A stretch of 10,000 nt of DNA from Candidatus Hydrogenedens sp. (lineage in GTDB: Bacteria; Hydrogenedentota; Hydrogenedentia; Hydrogenedentales; Hydrogenedentaceae), in assembly GCA_020216745.1 (NCBI GenBank), contig JAIWNQ010000216.1:1-10000 (forward strand), given 5' to 3'. The first letter of the stretch is position 1; each line of letters starts with the position of its first letter. A program made the translations under genes and the position numbers. Shown here piece by piece: positions 1-7,195 of this stretch. The notes beneath the pieces are model-generated. The model had not been told where the DNA came from. It saw only the letters and a list, made by a program, of their open reading frames with translations, and did no database searches.

Positions 1-21
1 GGATTCAACTATAAACGATGA
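1..21 (+). CDS. Possible 3' end of nqrE (partial)
   Basis: The first seven codons of the window read in frame to a TGA stop and give the tail GFNYKR. The next gene is nqrF, which in nqrABCDEF operons follows nqrE, so this is plausibly the end of the NqrE membrane subunit. Six residues cannot prove it; the call rests on gene order only. The gap to nqrF is 50 bases. Confidence 0.3.
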   Translation, partial: GFNYKR

Positions 22-57
22 AAAAGGTAACATTTAATTTGAATAAACTTAAGGATT

Positions 58-62
58 AAGGA
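58..62 (+). promoter_or_regulatory. Ribosome binding site of nqrF
   Basis: AAGGA lies 9 bases upstream of the ATG at 72 and supports that start. Confidence 0.6.
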
Positions 63-71
63 ATTACAAGC

Positions 72-1295
72 ATGCAAACAGTATTGCTTGGCATGTTAAT
101 GTTTTCATTAATTGTGTTAACACTGGCTATCTTATTAATGATTGCGAAAGCAAAATTAGTAGCCTCGGGTAGCGTAAAAATCATTGTTAACGATGACCCG
201 AACAAAGCATTAACGGCGCCTGTCGGAGGGACTCTTTTAAGCACCCTTGCAAACCAAAAAATATTTATTCCTTCTGCCTGCGGAGGGAAAGGAAGTTGTG
301 GTGTTTGCAAAGTAGTTGTCAAAGAAGGTGGAGGTTCATTGCTTCCCACAGAGCAAACACATATTAATCGTGGTTTGGCTAAAAAGGGTTATCGTCTTGC
401 CTGTCAGGTAAAGGTAAAGCAAGACATGAAAATTGAGTTACCCCCAGAAGTGTTTGAGGTTCGCCAGTGGAAATGTAAAGTCAAATCCAACCGTAGTGTT
501 GCTACTTTTATTAAAGAATTGGTATTGCAATTACCAGAGGGTGAGGAAGTGCCATTCCGTGCAGGTGGATATATTCAGATTCAATGCCCACCGTATAAAA
601 TTTACTATAAAGATTTTGATATTGAACCTCAATTTCGTGATGTATGGGACAAATTCAAATTGTGGGATATCGTTGCAGTCAACGATGAACATGTGACGCG
701 TGCCTATTCAATGGCAAATTATCCCGATGAAAAAGGGATTATCATGCTTAATGTTCGTATAGCATTACCGCCCCCCAATGCAAAAGGGATACCACCTGGC
801 ATCATGTCGTCTTATATCTTCAGTTTAAAACCTGGTGATGAAGTCACAATCTCAGGTCCTTTCGGCGAGTTCTTCGCAAAAGATACGAACCGTGAGATGT
901 GCTTTATTGGTGGTGGTGCTGGTATGGCTCCGATGCGTTCCCATATTTTTGACCAGTTCAAACGGTTGAAAACAAAACGGAAGGTGACATTCTGGTATGG
1001 TGCTCGAAGTAAACGGGAAATTTTCTATGAAGATGATTTCAATATGATACAACGAGAAAATGAAAATTTCCGCTGGCACATTGCTCTTTCCGAACCATTG
1101 CCCGAAGATAACTGGACAGGACTAACAGGCTTTATTCATCAAGTTCTGTATGATGAATACTTGAAAAACCATCCCGCACCCGAAGATATTGAATACTACA
1201 TCTGCGGACCTCCGCTCATGTTGTCTGCATGTTTGAACATGCTTCATAATTTAGGTGTTGAGGATGATATGATTGCTTACGATAACTTTGGATAA
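72..1295 (+). CDS. nqrF: Na+-translocating NADH:quinone reductase subunit F
   Basis: NqrF is the electron entry subunit of the sodium-pumping NADH dehydrogenase. It oxidises NADH at FAD and passes electrons through a 2Fe-2S centre to the membrane subunits. The 407-residue product is full length for the family. It starts with one membrane helix (about residues 3-25). A plant-type ferredoxin domain follows (about 33-125) with cluster cysteines C70, C76, C79 and C111. The FAD-binding part carries RAYSMANYP (210-218) and GPFGEF (262-267). The NADH-binding part has [11 protein letters not shown] (280-290) and CGPPLM (379-384), and the protein ends in the typical YDNFG. All expected cofactor residues are present, so it should be active. 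The ATG at 72 is backed by an SD site. A terminator-like hairpin begins 27 bases after the stop, and the reading frame of apbE overlaps the last codons. Confidence 0.97.
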   Translation: MQTVLLGMLMFSLIVLTLAILLMIAKAKLVASGSVKIIVNDDPNKALTAPVGGTLLSTLANQKIFIPSACGGKGSCGVCKVVVKEGGGSLLPTEQTHINRGLAKKGYRLACQVKVKQDMKIELPPEVFEVRQWKCKVKSNRSVATFIKELVLQLPEGEEVPFRAGGYIQIQCPPYKIYYKDFDIEPQFRDVWDKFKLWDIVAVNDEHVTRAYSMANYPDEKGIIMLNVRIALPPPNAKGIPPGIMSSYIFSLKPGDEVTISGPFGEFFAKDTNREMCFIGGGAGMAPMRSHIFDQFKRLKTKRKVTFWYGARSKREIFYEDDFNMIQRENENFRWHIALSEPLPEDNWTGLTGFIHQVLYDEYLKNHPAPEDIEYYICGPPLMLSACLNMLHNLGVEDDMIAYDNFG

Positions 1296-2358
1296 TTACA
1301 AATATATTCTTGAGGATAGCAAAAAACTTCTTCCCGTCCTACGATGGGGAGAAGTTTTGTTTATAATGTGTTTTCTTATGTCCTGCTCCACCAAAGTTCC
1401 TCCCTACAATATCTTTTCTTTTTCTGGCACTACCATGGGGACAACTTATCGGGTAAAAATAATTTTGCCCAAAGGACAAATTATGCCTGAGGGTACTGGC
1501 GAAAAAATCCATAACTGCCTATCAAAAATAGACAATTTAATGTCTACCTATAAACCCGATTCGGAATTAAGTCGGTTTAATCAGTATAGAGACGAAGCCC
1601 CTTTTCCTGTTTCTCCAGAAACGCGAGAGGTATTTAGAATTTCACTTGACATAGCCCAACAGACAGATGGAGCACTGGACATTACCGTTTTTCCACTGGT
1701 TGAAATTTGGGGGTTTGGACCCCGAACCGTGGAACAGCCTCCCACAAGAGAACAAGTCGAGGCAGAATTAAAAAGGGTTGATTATCGAAAAATAGAAATA
1801 GTTCCCGAAGGGATAAAAAAGCATAACCCGGAGGTAAAGTGTGATTTTTCTGCAGTTGCCAAAGGGTATGCGGTTGATAAGGTAGCAGAAATATTAGACC
1901 AAAACGCATTCAATAGTTATATGATAGAAGTAGGTGGAGAAGTGCGAGTAAAAGGAGAAAAATTTCTCGGAACTGCATGGAACATTGGAATTGAACGGCC
2001 AATTTCTATAGAGCATTCCGCATTTCTTGCCATACAGCTCAAAGACCTGGCGATGGCGACCTCTGGCAACTATCGGAATTTCTATATATGGGAAGGGAAA
2101 AAATATTCCCATGAGATAGACCCACATACAGGTTACCCCATACCAAATACAATTGCTTCTGTTAGCGTTATTCATCCCTCTTGTGCCTATGCGGATGCAT
2201 ACGCTACCGCTTTTATGGTCATGGGAAAAGAAAAGGCATTCAGATTTGCCGAAGAAAATCACATCCCTGCTCTTTTTATTTATCCCATCAACGAAACCCA
2301 ATTCAAAAAACAATCCACCTCCACCTGGGAAAAAATCGTTCATAATTCATCAAGGTAA
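1273..2358 (+). CDS. apbE: FAD:protein FMN transferase (ApbE family), probable lipoprotein
   Basis: ApbE enzymes cleave FAD and link FMN through a phosphoester to a threonine of target proteins, classically NqrB and NqrC. The position right after nqrF fits that job. Residue numbers count from the TTG at 1273. A short hydrophobic stretch ends in the lipobox LMSC (35-38), so C38 would be lipidated and the enzyme anchored outside the inner membrane. Family motifs follow in order: SGTTMGT (51-57), [12 protein letters not shown] (191-202), GGE (221-223), HEIDPHTG (280-287) and ADAYATA (307-313), where D308 and T312 match the usual Mg2+ site. The start is uncertain. TTG 1273 has GAGG 9 bases upstream and overlaps nqrF by 23 bases, but gives an unusually long N-terminal region. 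ATG 1366 follows the hairpin but leaves only six residues before the lipobox cysteine. The function is firm; the 5' end is not. Confidence 0.93.
   Translation: MLTITLDNYKYILEDSKKLLPVLRWGEVLFIMCFLMSCSTKVPPYNIFSFSGTTMGTTYRVKIILPKGQIMPEGTGEKIHNCLSKIDNLMSTYKPDSELSRFNQYRDEAPFPVSPETREVFRISLDIAQQTDGALDITVFPLVEIWGFGPRTVEQPPTREQVEAELKRVDYRKIEIVPEGIKKHNPEVKCDFSAVAKGYAVDKVAEILDQNAFNSYMIEVGGEVRVKGEKFLGTAWNIGIERPISIEHSAFLAIQLKDLAMATSGNYRNFYIWEGKKYSHEIDPHTGYPIPNTIASVSVIHPSCAYADAYATAFMVMGKEKAFRFAEENHIPALFIYPINETQFKKQSTSTWEKIVHNSSR
1323..1361 (+). terminator. Rho-independent terminator-like hairpin after nqrF
   Basis: AAAACTTCTTCCC (1323-1335) pairs with GGGGAGAAGTTTT (1346-1358) across a 10-base loop. This gives a 13-bp stem with one G-U pair, followed by GTTT. 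The A-rich and T-rich flanks make it look like an intrinsic, perhaps bidirectional, terminator of the nqr operon. It lies within the open frame of apbE, upstream of that gene's lipobox codons. Confidence 0.7.
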
Positions 2359-2382
2359 GTGCCATTTACTTTATTAGTATTT

Positions 2383-2388
2383 TATAAT
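2383..2388 (+). promoter_or_regulatory. Candidate -10 element before the RM genes
   Basis: A perfect TATAAT lies 39 bases before the methyltransferase ATG at 2427, in the short gap after apbE. No good -35 hexamer sits 16-18 bases upstream, and such matches arise by chance in AT-rich DNA, so this is tentative. Confidence 0.3.
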
Positions 2389-2426
2389 ATGTATGTAAAA
2401 GACTATTGTTAGTTAGAAAGATTAAA

Positions 2427-3734
2427 ATGCACCTTATGAAGACATATCATAAAATTATAATAGGTGATTCACGAAAGATGAATGAAGTTCAGGATAGAAG
2501 CATTCATCTTATTATAACCTCACCTCCCTATTGGCAGTTAAAAGACTACGGTGTTGAAAACCAAATTGGTTTTAATGATTCTTATGAAAAATACGTCAAC
2601 TACCTCAATCTTGTATGGAACGAGTGTTTTAGGGTATTGCATGATGGTTGTCGATTGTGTATCAATATTGGCGACCAATTTGCACGGTCTGTATATTACG
2701 GCAGATATAAAATTATCCCAATACGAACCGAAATTATAAAATTTTGTGAAACAATTGGTTTTGATTATATGGGAGCAATTATATGGCAGAAATCCACAAC
2801 AATGAATACGACTGGTGGTGCTTCTGTCATGGGAAGTTACCCTTATCCAAGGAATGGGATTATCAAAATAGATTATGAATTTATCCTGATATTTAAAAAA
2901 CCGGGCAATCCCCCTTCTGTACCGAAAGAATTAAAAGAAAAATCAAAACTAAGCAAGGAGGAGTGGAACGAATATTTTTCTGGGCATTGGAACTTTAACG
3001 GTGAGAAACAAACTGAACATCTTGCTATGTTTCCCGAAGAATTGCCAAAGCGATTAATAAAAATGTTTAGTTTCATCGGTGATACTGTATTAGATCCCTT
3101 TTTAGGTAGTGGAACAACTACATTAGCAGCAAAACATTTATATCGTAATTCTGTTGGATATGAAATAAACAAAGATTTTCTTCCCATTATCAAAGATAAA
3201 TTAGGTATTGAAAAAAATGTATTGTTTTCGGAGGCTGATTTCAACATCTTATTTCAAAAAGAATGTGATATAAATTGGGATAATGAGATTGGGAAATTGC
3301 CATATATATTTAAAGACCCTGTTCATTTTGATAAAAAAATTAATCCCAAAATACTCAAATTTGGCTCTAAGATTGACTTAAAGAATGAATATACAAGAGA
3401 AGAATATTTCACTGTAAAAGAGGTTATCAATCCGGAAGAATTAATTCTTAATAATGGTCTAAAAGTAAAATTATTGGGGGTTAAAACAAATAGTAAAAAA
3501 GAACAAGAGGCAGTGATTTTTTTAAGAAATAAAATAAAAAATCAAAAAGTATTTTTGAGATATGACACAACTAAATATAGTGTTGAAGGAACTCTTTTAG
3601 TATATCTTTATTTAAAAAATAAGACATTTCTCAATGCTCACCTTATAAAAAATGGGCTGGTAGATGTAGATATTTCATTTGATTACTCATACAAAGATAA
3701 GTTTATAAAGATTAAGGAACAAATTTGTGCCTAA
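2427..3734 (+). CDS. Beta-class DNA methyltransferase (probable N4-cytosine, MjaI type) with C-terminal SNase-like domain
   Basis: This is the modification half of a type II RM system and should methylate the site cut by its neighbour. With the start at ATG 2427 the protein has 435 residues. Catalytic motif IV, TSPPYW (31-36), comes before the AdoMet-binding motif I, DPFLGSGTT (223-231), which is the beta-class order of N4-cytosine and some N6-adenine enzymes. The catalytic domain ends near residue 260. Residues about 328-413 look like a staphylococcal-nuclease fold: GLKVKLLGV (344-352), a middle helix, then GTLLVYLYL (388-396) and NAHLIKNGL (403-411), matching the usual RLLGIDTPE, GR-LAYVYL and N-LI-GLA pattern. 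The usual catalytic arginines and acids are not evident, so this domain is probably non-catalytic. AGAAAG sits 6 bases before 2427. A TTG at 2406 and ATG 2436 are alternative starts. The 3' end overlaps the endonuclease gene by 8 bases. The CTAG target is inferred from the partner. Confidence 0.88.
   Translation: MHLMKTYHKIIIGDSRKMNEVQDRSIHLIITSPPYWQLKDYGVENQIGFNDSYEKYVNYLNLVWNECFRVLHDGCRLCINIGDQFARSVYYGRYKIIPIRTEIIKFCETIGFDYMGAIIWQKSTTMNTTGGASVMGSYPYPRNGIIKIDYEFILIFKKPGNPPSVPKELKEKSKLSKEEWNEYFSGHWNFNGEKQTEHLAMFPEELPKRLIKMFSFIGDTVLDPFLGSGTTTLAAKHLYRNSVGYEINKDFLPIIKDKLGIEKNVLFSEADFNILFQKECDINWDNEIGKLPYIFKDPVHFDKKINPKILKFGSKIDLKNEYTREEYFTVKEVINPEELILNNGLKVKLLGVKTNSKKEQEAVIFLRNKIKNQKVFLRYDTTKYSVEGTLLVYLYLKNKTFLNAHLIKNGLVDVDISFDYSYKDKFIKIKEQICA
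3714..3718 (+). promoter_or_regulatory. Ribosome binding site fixing the GTG start of the endonuclease
   Basis: AAGGA, inside the end of the methyltransferase gene, lies 8 bases before GTG 3727. It supports that start, which overlaps the upstream stop codon and suggests translational coupling. Confidence 0.6.
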
Positions 3735-4359
3735 GGAATGGATATTAAATAGTGCTATTAATCGTTGGGGATTACAAAAAAAGAAGATGGTAGGTGCTGT
3801 GTCGGAAGAAATAAGGAAATGCTCTCCAAAATCAGTAGAAGACTGGGAAGAATATTATTATAAAAATGTTTATCCTAAGGAACATCTAGAAGAAATAGGA
3901 AGAAGGCTATATATCAAAATTAGTGAAGTTCTTCGAGCTGAAATCGATAATATAACAGAGCAGGATTGCATACAATACGTAATCAATTTGGTAATCCATC
4001 GGACTTTTGATGGCTACATAACAGAGAAAATGACAATTTATGAGCAATTGCAAGATATATTAAATGTCAAAATAGAACCTGCCCCTGATGAATGGGACAG
4101 AAAGTATAATGTGGATTTTTTTATTAAGGTAAACAATAAATTCATCGGGCTACAAATAAAACCCGCAGGATATGCATTTATTCCTCAAATAATAAATGAG
4201 AGAAACAATCAATTAAAGACTCATGATAAATTTACGAAAAAGTATGGTGGTAAAGTTTTTTATGTTATATCTATTAAGGATGGGGATAAAAAGACCATAT
4301 ATAACAAGGAAATTATAGAGGAGATAAATCAAGATATAGAGAAATTGAAAAATAGTTAA
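3727..4359 (+). CDS. Type II restriction endonuclease, MjaI-like (predicted CTAG)
   Basis: The 210-residue protein directly follows a DNA methyltransferase and should be its cognate endonuclease. The N-terminus (KEWILNSAINRWGL, 3-16), the IRKCSPKS stretch (29-36) and EWDRKYNVDFFIKV (122-135) match what I recall of the MjaI restriction enzyme family, whose founder from Methanocaldococcus jannaschii cuts CTAG. A PD-(D/E)XK-type core is visible: D130, then a strand ending in Q143-I-K145, with E100 as a possible further acidic residue. The glutamine replaces the usual acidic residue. The start is a GTG with a good SD, and the gene overlaps the methyltransferase by 8 bases in modification-then-restriction order. 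No controller (C-protein) gene is present. The frame is intact, so the enzyme is probably functional. The family call is from memory of its conserved blocks, not from a search. Confidence 0.8.
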   Translation: MPKEWILNSAINRWGLQKKKMVGAVSEEIRKCSPKSVEDWEEYYYKNVYPKEHLEEIGRRLYIKISEVLRAEIDNITEQDCIQYVINLVIHRTFDGYITEKMTIYEQLQDILNVKIEPAPDEWDRKYNVDFFIKVNNKFIGLQIKPAGYAFIPQIINERNNQLKTHDKFTKKYGGKVFYVISIKDGDKKTIYNKEIIEEINQDIEKLKNS

Positions 4360-4413
4360 CTTCAAAAGCGTTTTGGACTGGGATGAGGAATAGGAAGGTT
4401 TCTTTAATCTAAG

Positions 4414-4449
4414 TTGACAATGACTTTGATAAGGTAAAAGGGGTATAAT
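4414..4449 (+). promoter_or_regulatory. Candidate promoter region in the 138-base gap after the RM genes
   Basis: TTGACA (4414-4419) and TATAAT (4444-4449) are both perfect sigma-70 hexamers, but 24 bases separate them, against the usual 16-18. The TATAAT could work alone or with the poor hexamer at 4421-4426. It would drive the zinc-ribbon membrane protein gene starting 49 bases downstream. The rest of the gap (4360-4497) shows no clear hairpin or small gene. Confidence 0.4.
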
Positions 4450-4497
4450 TTTTTTAATGTAAGTAATCATATTCAACATTTAGTTTAGGGGTATTAA

Positions 4498-5223
4498 ATG
4501 TTCAGGTATACGATACAGTGTCCTAATTGTGGGTACATAGGTGAGACTAACAAGATAAAGAAGGACAATGTAGGTTGTTTCTTGTTCACATTGGGGATTT
4601 TCTTTCTTTTACTTTTTTCCCCATTAGCCATAGGATTATTTTTCACCGCTTTATGTTATAAATTAATATTGAAAAAGAAACCGATACCTCTTTGTCCGCA
4701 GTGTAAAAATGAACTTGTTATCGTTACCAAAAAAGAACTTAACATCCTTATTATCCCTTTGGTAGGTATTCTTCTTTTGATTTCTTTTACGTTGCTGTCA
4801 TTCTTTGGAGGGCCTTCTAATTCTTCGTCAAAAAACCTTAAACAGAATAACCTTGAGAAAAAAGAGTTTCCTATGCCTAACACACCGAGCATATCACACA
4901 ATAATATTGGCACTACTCAGAAGGAAAAAATACATGCTAATGAAAATGAAATAGAGGCGAATGAGAATACATTAAATGATAAACTGAGGTCGCATGGGTT
5001 AGACTCTAATTTGTATGGTGTGGAACAAAAAATGATATTAGTAAAAGGCATTGAAACTGGAGTAAATGTTCACTTATTTTCTGACCCACGATTTAGTCCA
5101 GAACAGATGCAAGAAATTTTATTAGGTTTGCAAAAAGGATTGGATGTTACCAAATACAATAAAACAATATATTCACCTAATATGATGAAGCAGATTCGAG
5201 AGAAATTAGAATTAGGAAACTAA
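4498..5223 (+). CDS. Membrane protein with split zinc ribbon and C-terminal 26-residue repeats, function unknown
   Basis: I do not recognise a named function. The 241-residue product begins with CPNC (8-11) and has a second knuckle, CPQC (66-69). Together these could bind one zinc ion, but a long hydrophobic segment (about 27-57, perhaps a tight hairpin) lies between them. A second membrane segment runs from about 82 to 103. A polar, Asn- and Lys-rich linker follows (about 105-165). The C-terminus holds a 26-residue repeat: unit 1 at 177-202, unit 2 at 203-228 and a partial unit at 229-241. Shared positions include Gly at 8 and 12, Val at 15, an aromatic at 18 and 23, and Ser-Pro at 24-25 of the unit. 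The pattern (QM-I--GL--G-DV--Y) resembles repeats I have seen in uncharacterised Firmicutes proteins. AGGGG lies 6 bases before the ATG. The gene may be transcribed from the element at 4444. Confidence 0.8.
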   Translation: MFRYTIQCPNCGYIGETNKIKKDNVGCFLFTLGIFFLLLFSPLAIGLFFTALCYKLILKKKPIPLCPQCKNELVIVTKKELNILIIPLVGILLLISFTLLSFFGGPSNSSSKNLKQNNLEKKEFPMPNTPSISHNNIGTTQKEKIHANENEIEANENTLNDKLRSHGLDSNLYGVEQKMILVKGIETGVNVHLFSDPRFSPEQMQEILLGLQKGLDVTKYNKTIYSPNMMKQIREKLELGN

Positions 5224-5263
5224 TGATGAAATATGTTTAAATATTATTCTTACACTCATATTT

Positions 5264-5269
5264 AAGGAG
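5264..5269 (+). promoter_or_regulatory. Ribosome binding site of the metallophosphoesterase gene
   Basis: AAGGAG sits 6 bases before ATG 5276 and confirms the start that yields an intact signal peptide. Confidence 0.65.
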
Positions 5270-5275
5270 TAACAA

Positions 5276-7075
5276 ATGTATCACAGACACATTCTTATTA
5301 TTTCCTCTATGTTACTCGTTTCTTCTTTTTCTGCTTATTCTGAAACGGTCGTAGAACATTCCTTTGAAACGCTTCGTCAAACACCACGTGTGTGCCCGGA
5401 GCAATTTACTTTTGCAGTTGTAGGCGATAGTCAACCTACAGAACCTGGGGAATTACCGCCAGTATTTTTTAGAATGATGGAGGAATGGAATTGTGTAAAA
5501 CCTGCTTTTGTTATGAGTGTTGGAGACCTTATATTAGGCGGTTCAGCGGAAGGACTTCCTAAACAATGGGCGGACTTTACAAATGCTATTCGTTTGGGTC
5601 TTAATCATATCCCTTTTTTTCCAGCACCAGGAAACCATGATATATCCGATAAAAACTCCGAAGATATTTATAAGTCTGAAATAGGACCTACATGCTATGC
5701 CTTTTCTTATGGGAATGCGAGGTTTATTGTGTTAAATTCGGAGGAGCCAGGGCAAGTGGATTCTTTCTCTGAAATTCAAAAAGTGTGGCTACAAAAAGAA
5801 CTTGCCAAAGTAACTGAAAAGCATATCTTTGTATTTCTACACAAACCATATTTTGTCAATCCTGAACATCAGGGCTGGAATGAGATTGCCCAGATGTTAA
5901 AGCCGTTCAAGAGTGTCTATGTTTTTGCAGGTCATGACCATCGATATCTAAATGTAGGAAAACGAGACAATATTCAGTATGTGATTACAGGTGGAGGTGG
6001 TGGCCCGATTCGTAAACCTCCAGAAGAAGGTGGTTTCCACCATTATCTCCTTGTACGTGTAGAAAATGAAGAAGTGTCATGGAGTGTTATAAAACCTGGC
6101 TTTGTTGAATCATCAGATATCGTGACAAAAGAGAAAATAGAATTATGGAATCAATGGAGAGATGCATTTCAAATACCAACAATAGAATGGGATTGGGGTA
6201 ATCCTATTCATATTGATGTTCCAATGAAAATAACAAATCCGTCGTCTGATGCTACAACAATTGAAATACAGTGGGATAGTCCACCCTCTTGGACAGTAAC
6301 ACCGTCAAACAGCAAAATTCCCTTGGGATTTGACAATACTAACAATACTGCAACAGTGCGGATAAGTATGAGTCGAAATGAGCCGTCACCAAAGTTATAT
6401 CCTGTGCCAACAGCAAATATCGTTATCCCACTAACGGAGGGTAATTATTCATTAAATATACCGTTTCCGATAGTTCCGTCAATTGGGATTCCATATACTG
6501 ATATTTCACCAACAATAGATGGTAATTTGTATGAATGGGAAACCATCCCTTCCTATCCATTACTTTATCCTGTCCGTTTTGAGCCTTCCCAAAATACTCA
6601 AGATTTGCAAGCCTCATGGCAATGTAGTTGGAATGAAAAAGGGCTATATATGGCGGTTACAGTATACGATAATGAATTTGTTCAACCGTATGCAGGGGAT
6701 ATAGTCTGGTGTGCTGACAATCTGGAATTATTTTTAGGTGTTTGGGAATGGAGTTTAACATTAACGGAGCACGGACCGGAGGTCTTTCTTTATGAGGGTC
6801 CTGGTAGGGAAGAGGAAACCGTGAATACAGTTGTCCAACTTGCAGTAGTTCGTAACGAACCTTATACATATTACGAAGCCTATTTTCCACCATCAGAATT
6901 AACCCCCCTACTATTAGAAGCGTACCAAAAAATTACATTTTCTCTGATTGCAAATGATTTAGACAAATCTGGTGATAATCCGAAGCGACATTGGCTCGAA
7001 TTTACACCGGACGCAGGCTCCGGCGAGGATGATTTTCCACGGGCTATTTTAGTATTACAACCATCTAAGATGTAG
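5276..7075 (+). CDS. Secreted calcineurin-like metallophosphoesterase with C-terminal CBM9-like domain
   Basis: An exported phosphoesterase of 599 residues. A signal peptide (about 1-22, hydrophobic core LIISSMLLVSSFSA) precedes the catalytic domain (about 43-275). That domain shows the dinuclear metal motifs in order: GDSQ (50-53), GD (83-84), GNHD (119-122), FLHKP (187-191) and GHDH (219-222). All expected metal ligands seem present, with GDSQ in place of the more common GD-H. Residues about 305-400 look like an Ig-type beta-sandwich (IEIQWDSPPSWTVTP, 329-343). From about 409 a region opening with SPTIDGNLYEW (411-421) resembles the CBM9-like carbohydrate-binding fold found on extracytoplasmic enzymes. 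The substrate is unknown; a phosphorylated or surface glycan-linked target is inference. It lies 52 bases after the zinc-ribbon gene and could be co-transcribed with it. No clear terminator follows. Confidence 0.88.
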   Translation: MYHRHILIISSMLLVSSFSAYSETVVEHSFETLRQTPRVCPEQFTFAVVGDSQPTEPGELPPVFFRMMEEWNCVKPAFVMSVGDLILGGSAEGLPKQWADFTNAIRLGLNHIPFFPAPGNHDISDKNSEDIYKSEIGPTCYAFSYGNARFIVLNSEEPGQVDSFSEIQKVWLQKELAKVTEKHIFVFLHKPYFVNPEHQGWNEIAQMLKPFKSVYVFAGHDHRYLNVGKRDNIQYVITGGGGGPIRKPPEEGGFHHYLLVRVENEEVSWSVIKPGFVESSDIVTKEKIELWNQWRDAFQIPTIEWDWGNPIHIDVPMKITNPSSDATTIEIQWDSPPSWTVTPSNSKIPLGFDNTNNTATVRISMSRNEPSPKLYPVPTANIVIPLTEGNYSLNIPFPIVPSIGIPYTDISPTIDGNLYEWETIPSYPLLYPVRFEPSQNTQDLQASWQCSWNEKGLYMAVTVYDNEFVQPYAGDIVWCADNLELFLGVWEWSLTLTEHGPEVFLYEGPGREEETVNTVVQLAVVRNEPYTYYEAYFPPSELTPLLLEAYQKITFSLIANDLDKSGDNPKRHWLEFTPDAGSGEDDFPRAILVLQPSKM

Positions 7076-7149
7076 TGATTGCAAATATTACGATTTGTAT
7101 ATTACGCCTAAAAAAGAATATAAAAATGTATTATTAAAGTTTATCAACG

Positions 7150-7155
7150 TATAAT
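7150..7155 (+). promoter_or_regulatory. Candidate -10 element of xylA
   Basis: TATAAT lies 40 bases before the xylA ATG in a 120-base AT-rich gap. No convincing -35 hexamer is seen at the right distance and no operator palindrome was found. Confidence 0.35.
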
Positions 7156-7181
7156 TCTTACATTAAATTAAAACATATTAT

Positions 7182-7187
7182 AGGAGG
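7182..7187 (+). promoter_or_regulatory. Strong ribosome binding site of xylA
   Basis: A full AGGAGG lies 8 bases before ATG 7196, the best SD in the window, suggesting efficient translation. Confidence 0.7.
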
Positions 7188-7195
7188 TAAAAATT

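Noticed and set aside
433..696. Open frame inside nqrF on the same strand
   Set aside because: It is an out-of-frame shadow of the well-supported nqrF, with no SD site or domain-like sequence.
1894..2343. 149-codon open frame on the minus strand inside apbE
   Set aside because: It is antisense to conserved ApbE motifs and has a low-complexity, aromatic-rich composition typical of shadow frames.
2354..2372. Possible hairpin GTAA/TTAC after the apbE stop
   Set aside because: The 4-5 bp pairing is too weak to call a terminator.
2873..3247. 124-codon minus-strand frame within the methyltransferase gene
   Set aside because: It lies opposite the conserved motif I region, with no recognisable domain or RBS.
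7084..7102. Short inverted repeat CAAAT/ATTTG after the metallophosphoesterase gene
   Set aside because: The stem is only 5 bp and AT-rich, with no T tract, so it is not a credible terminator.
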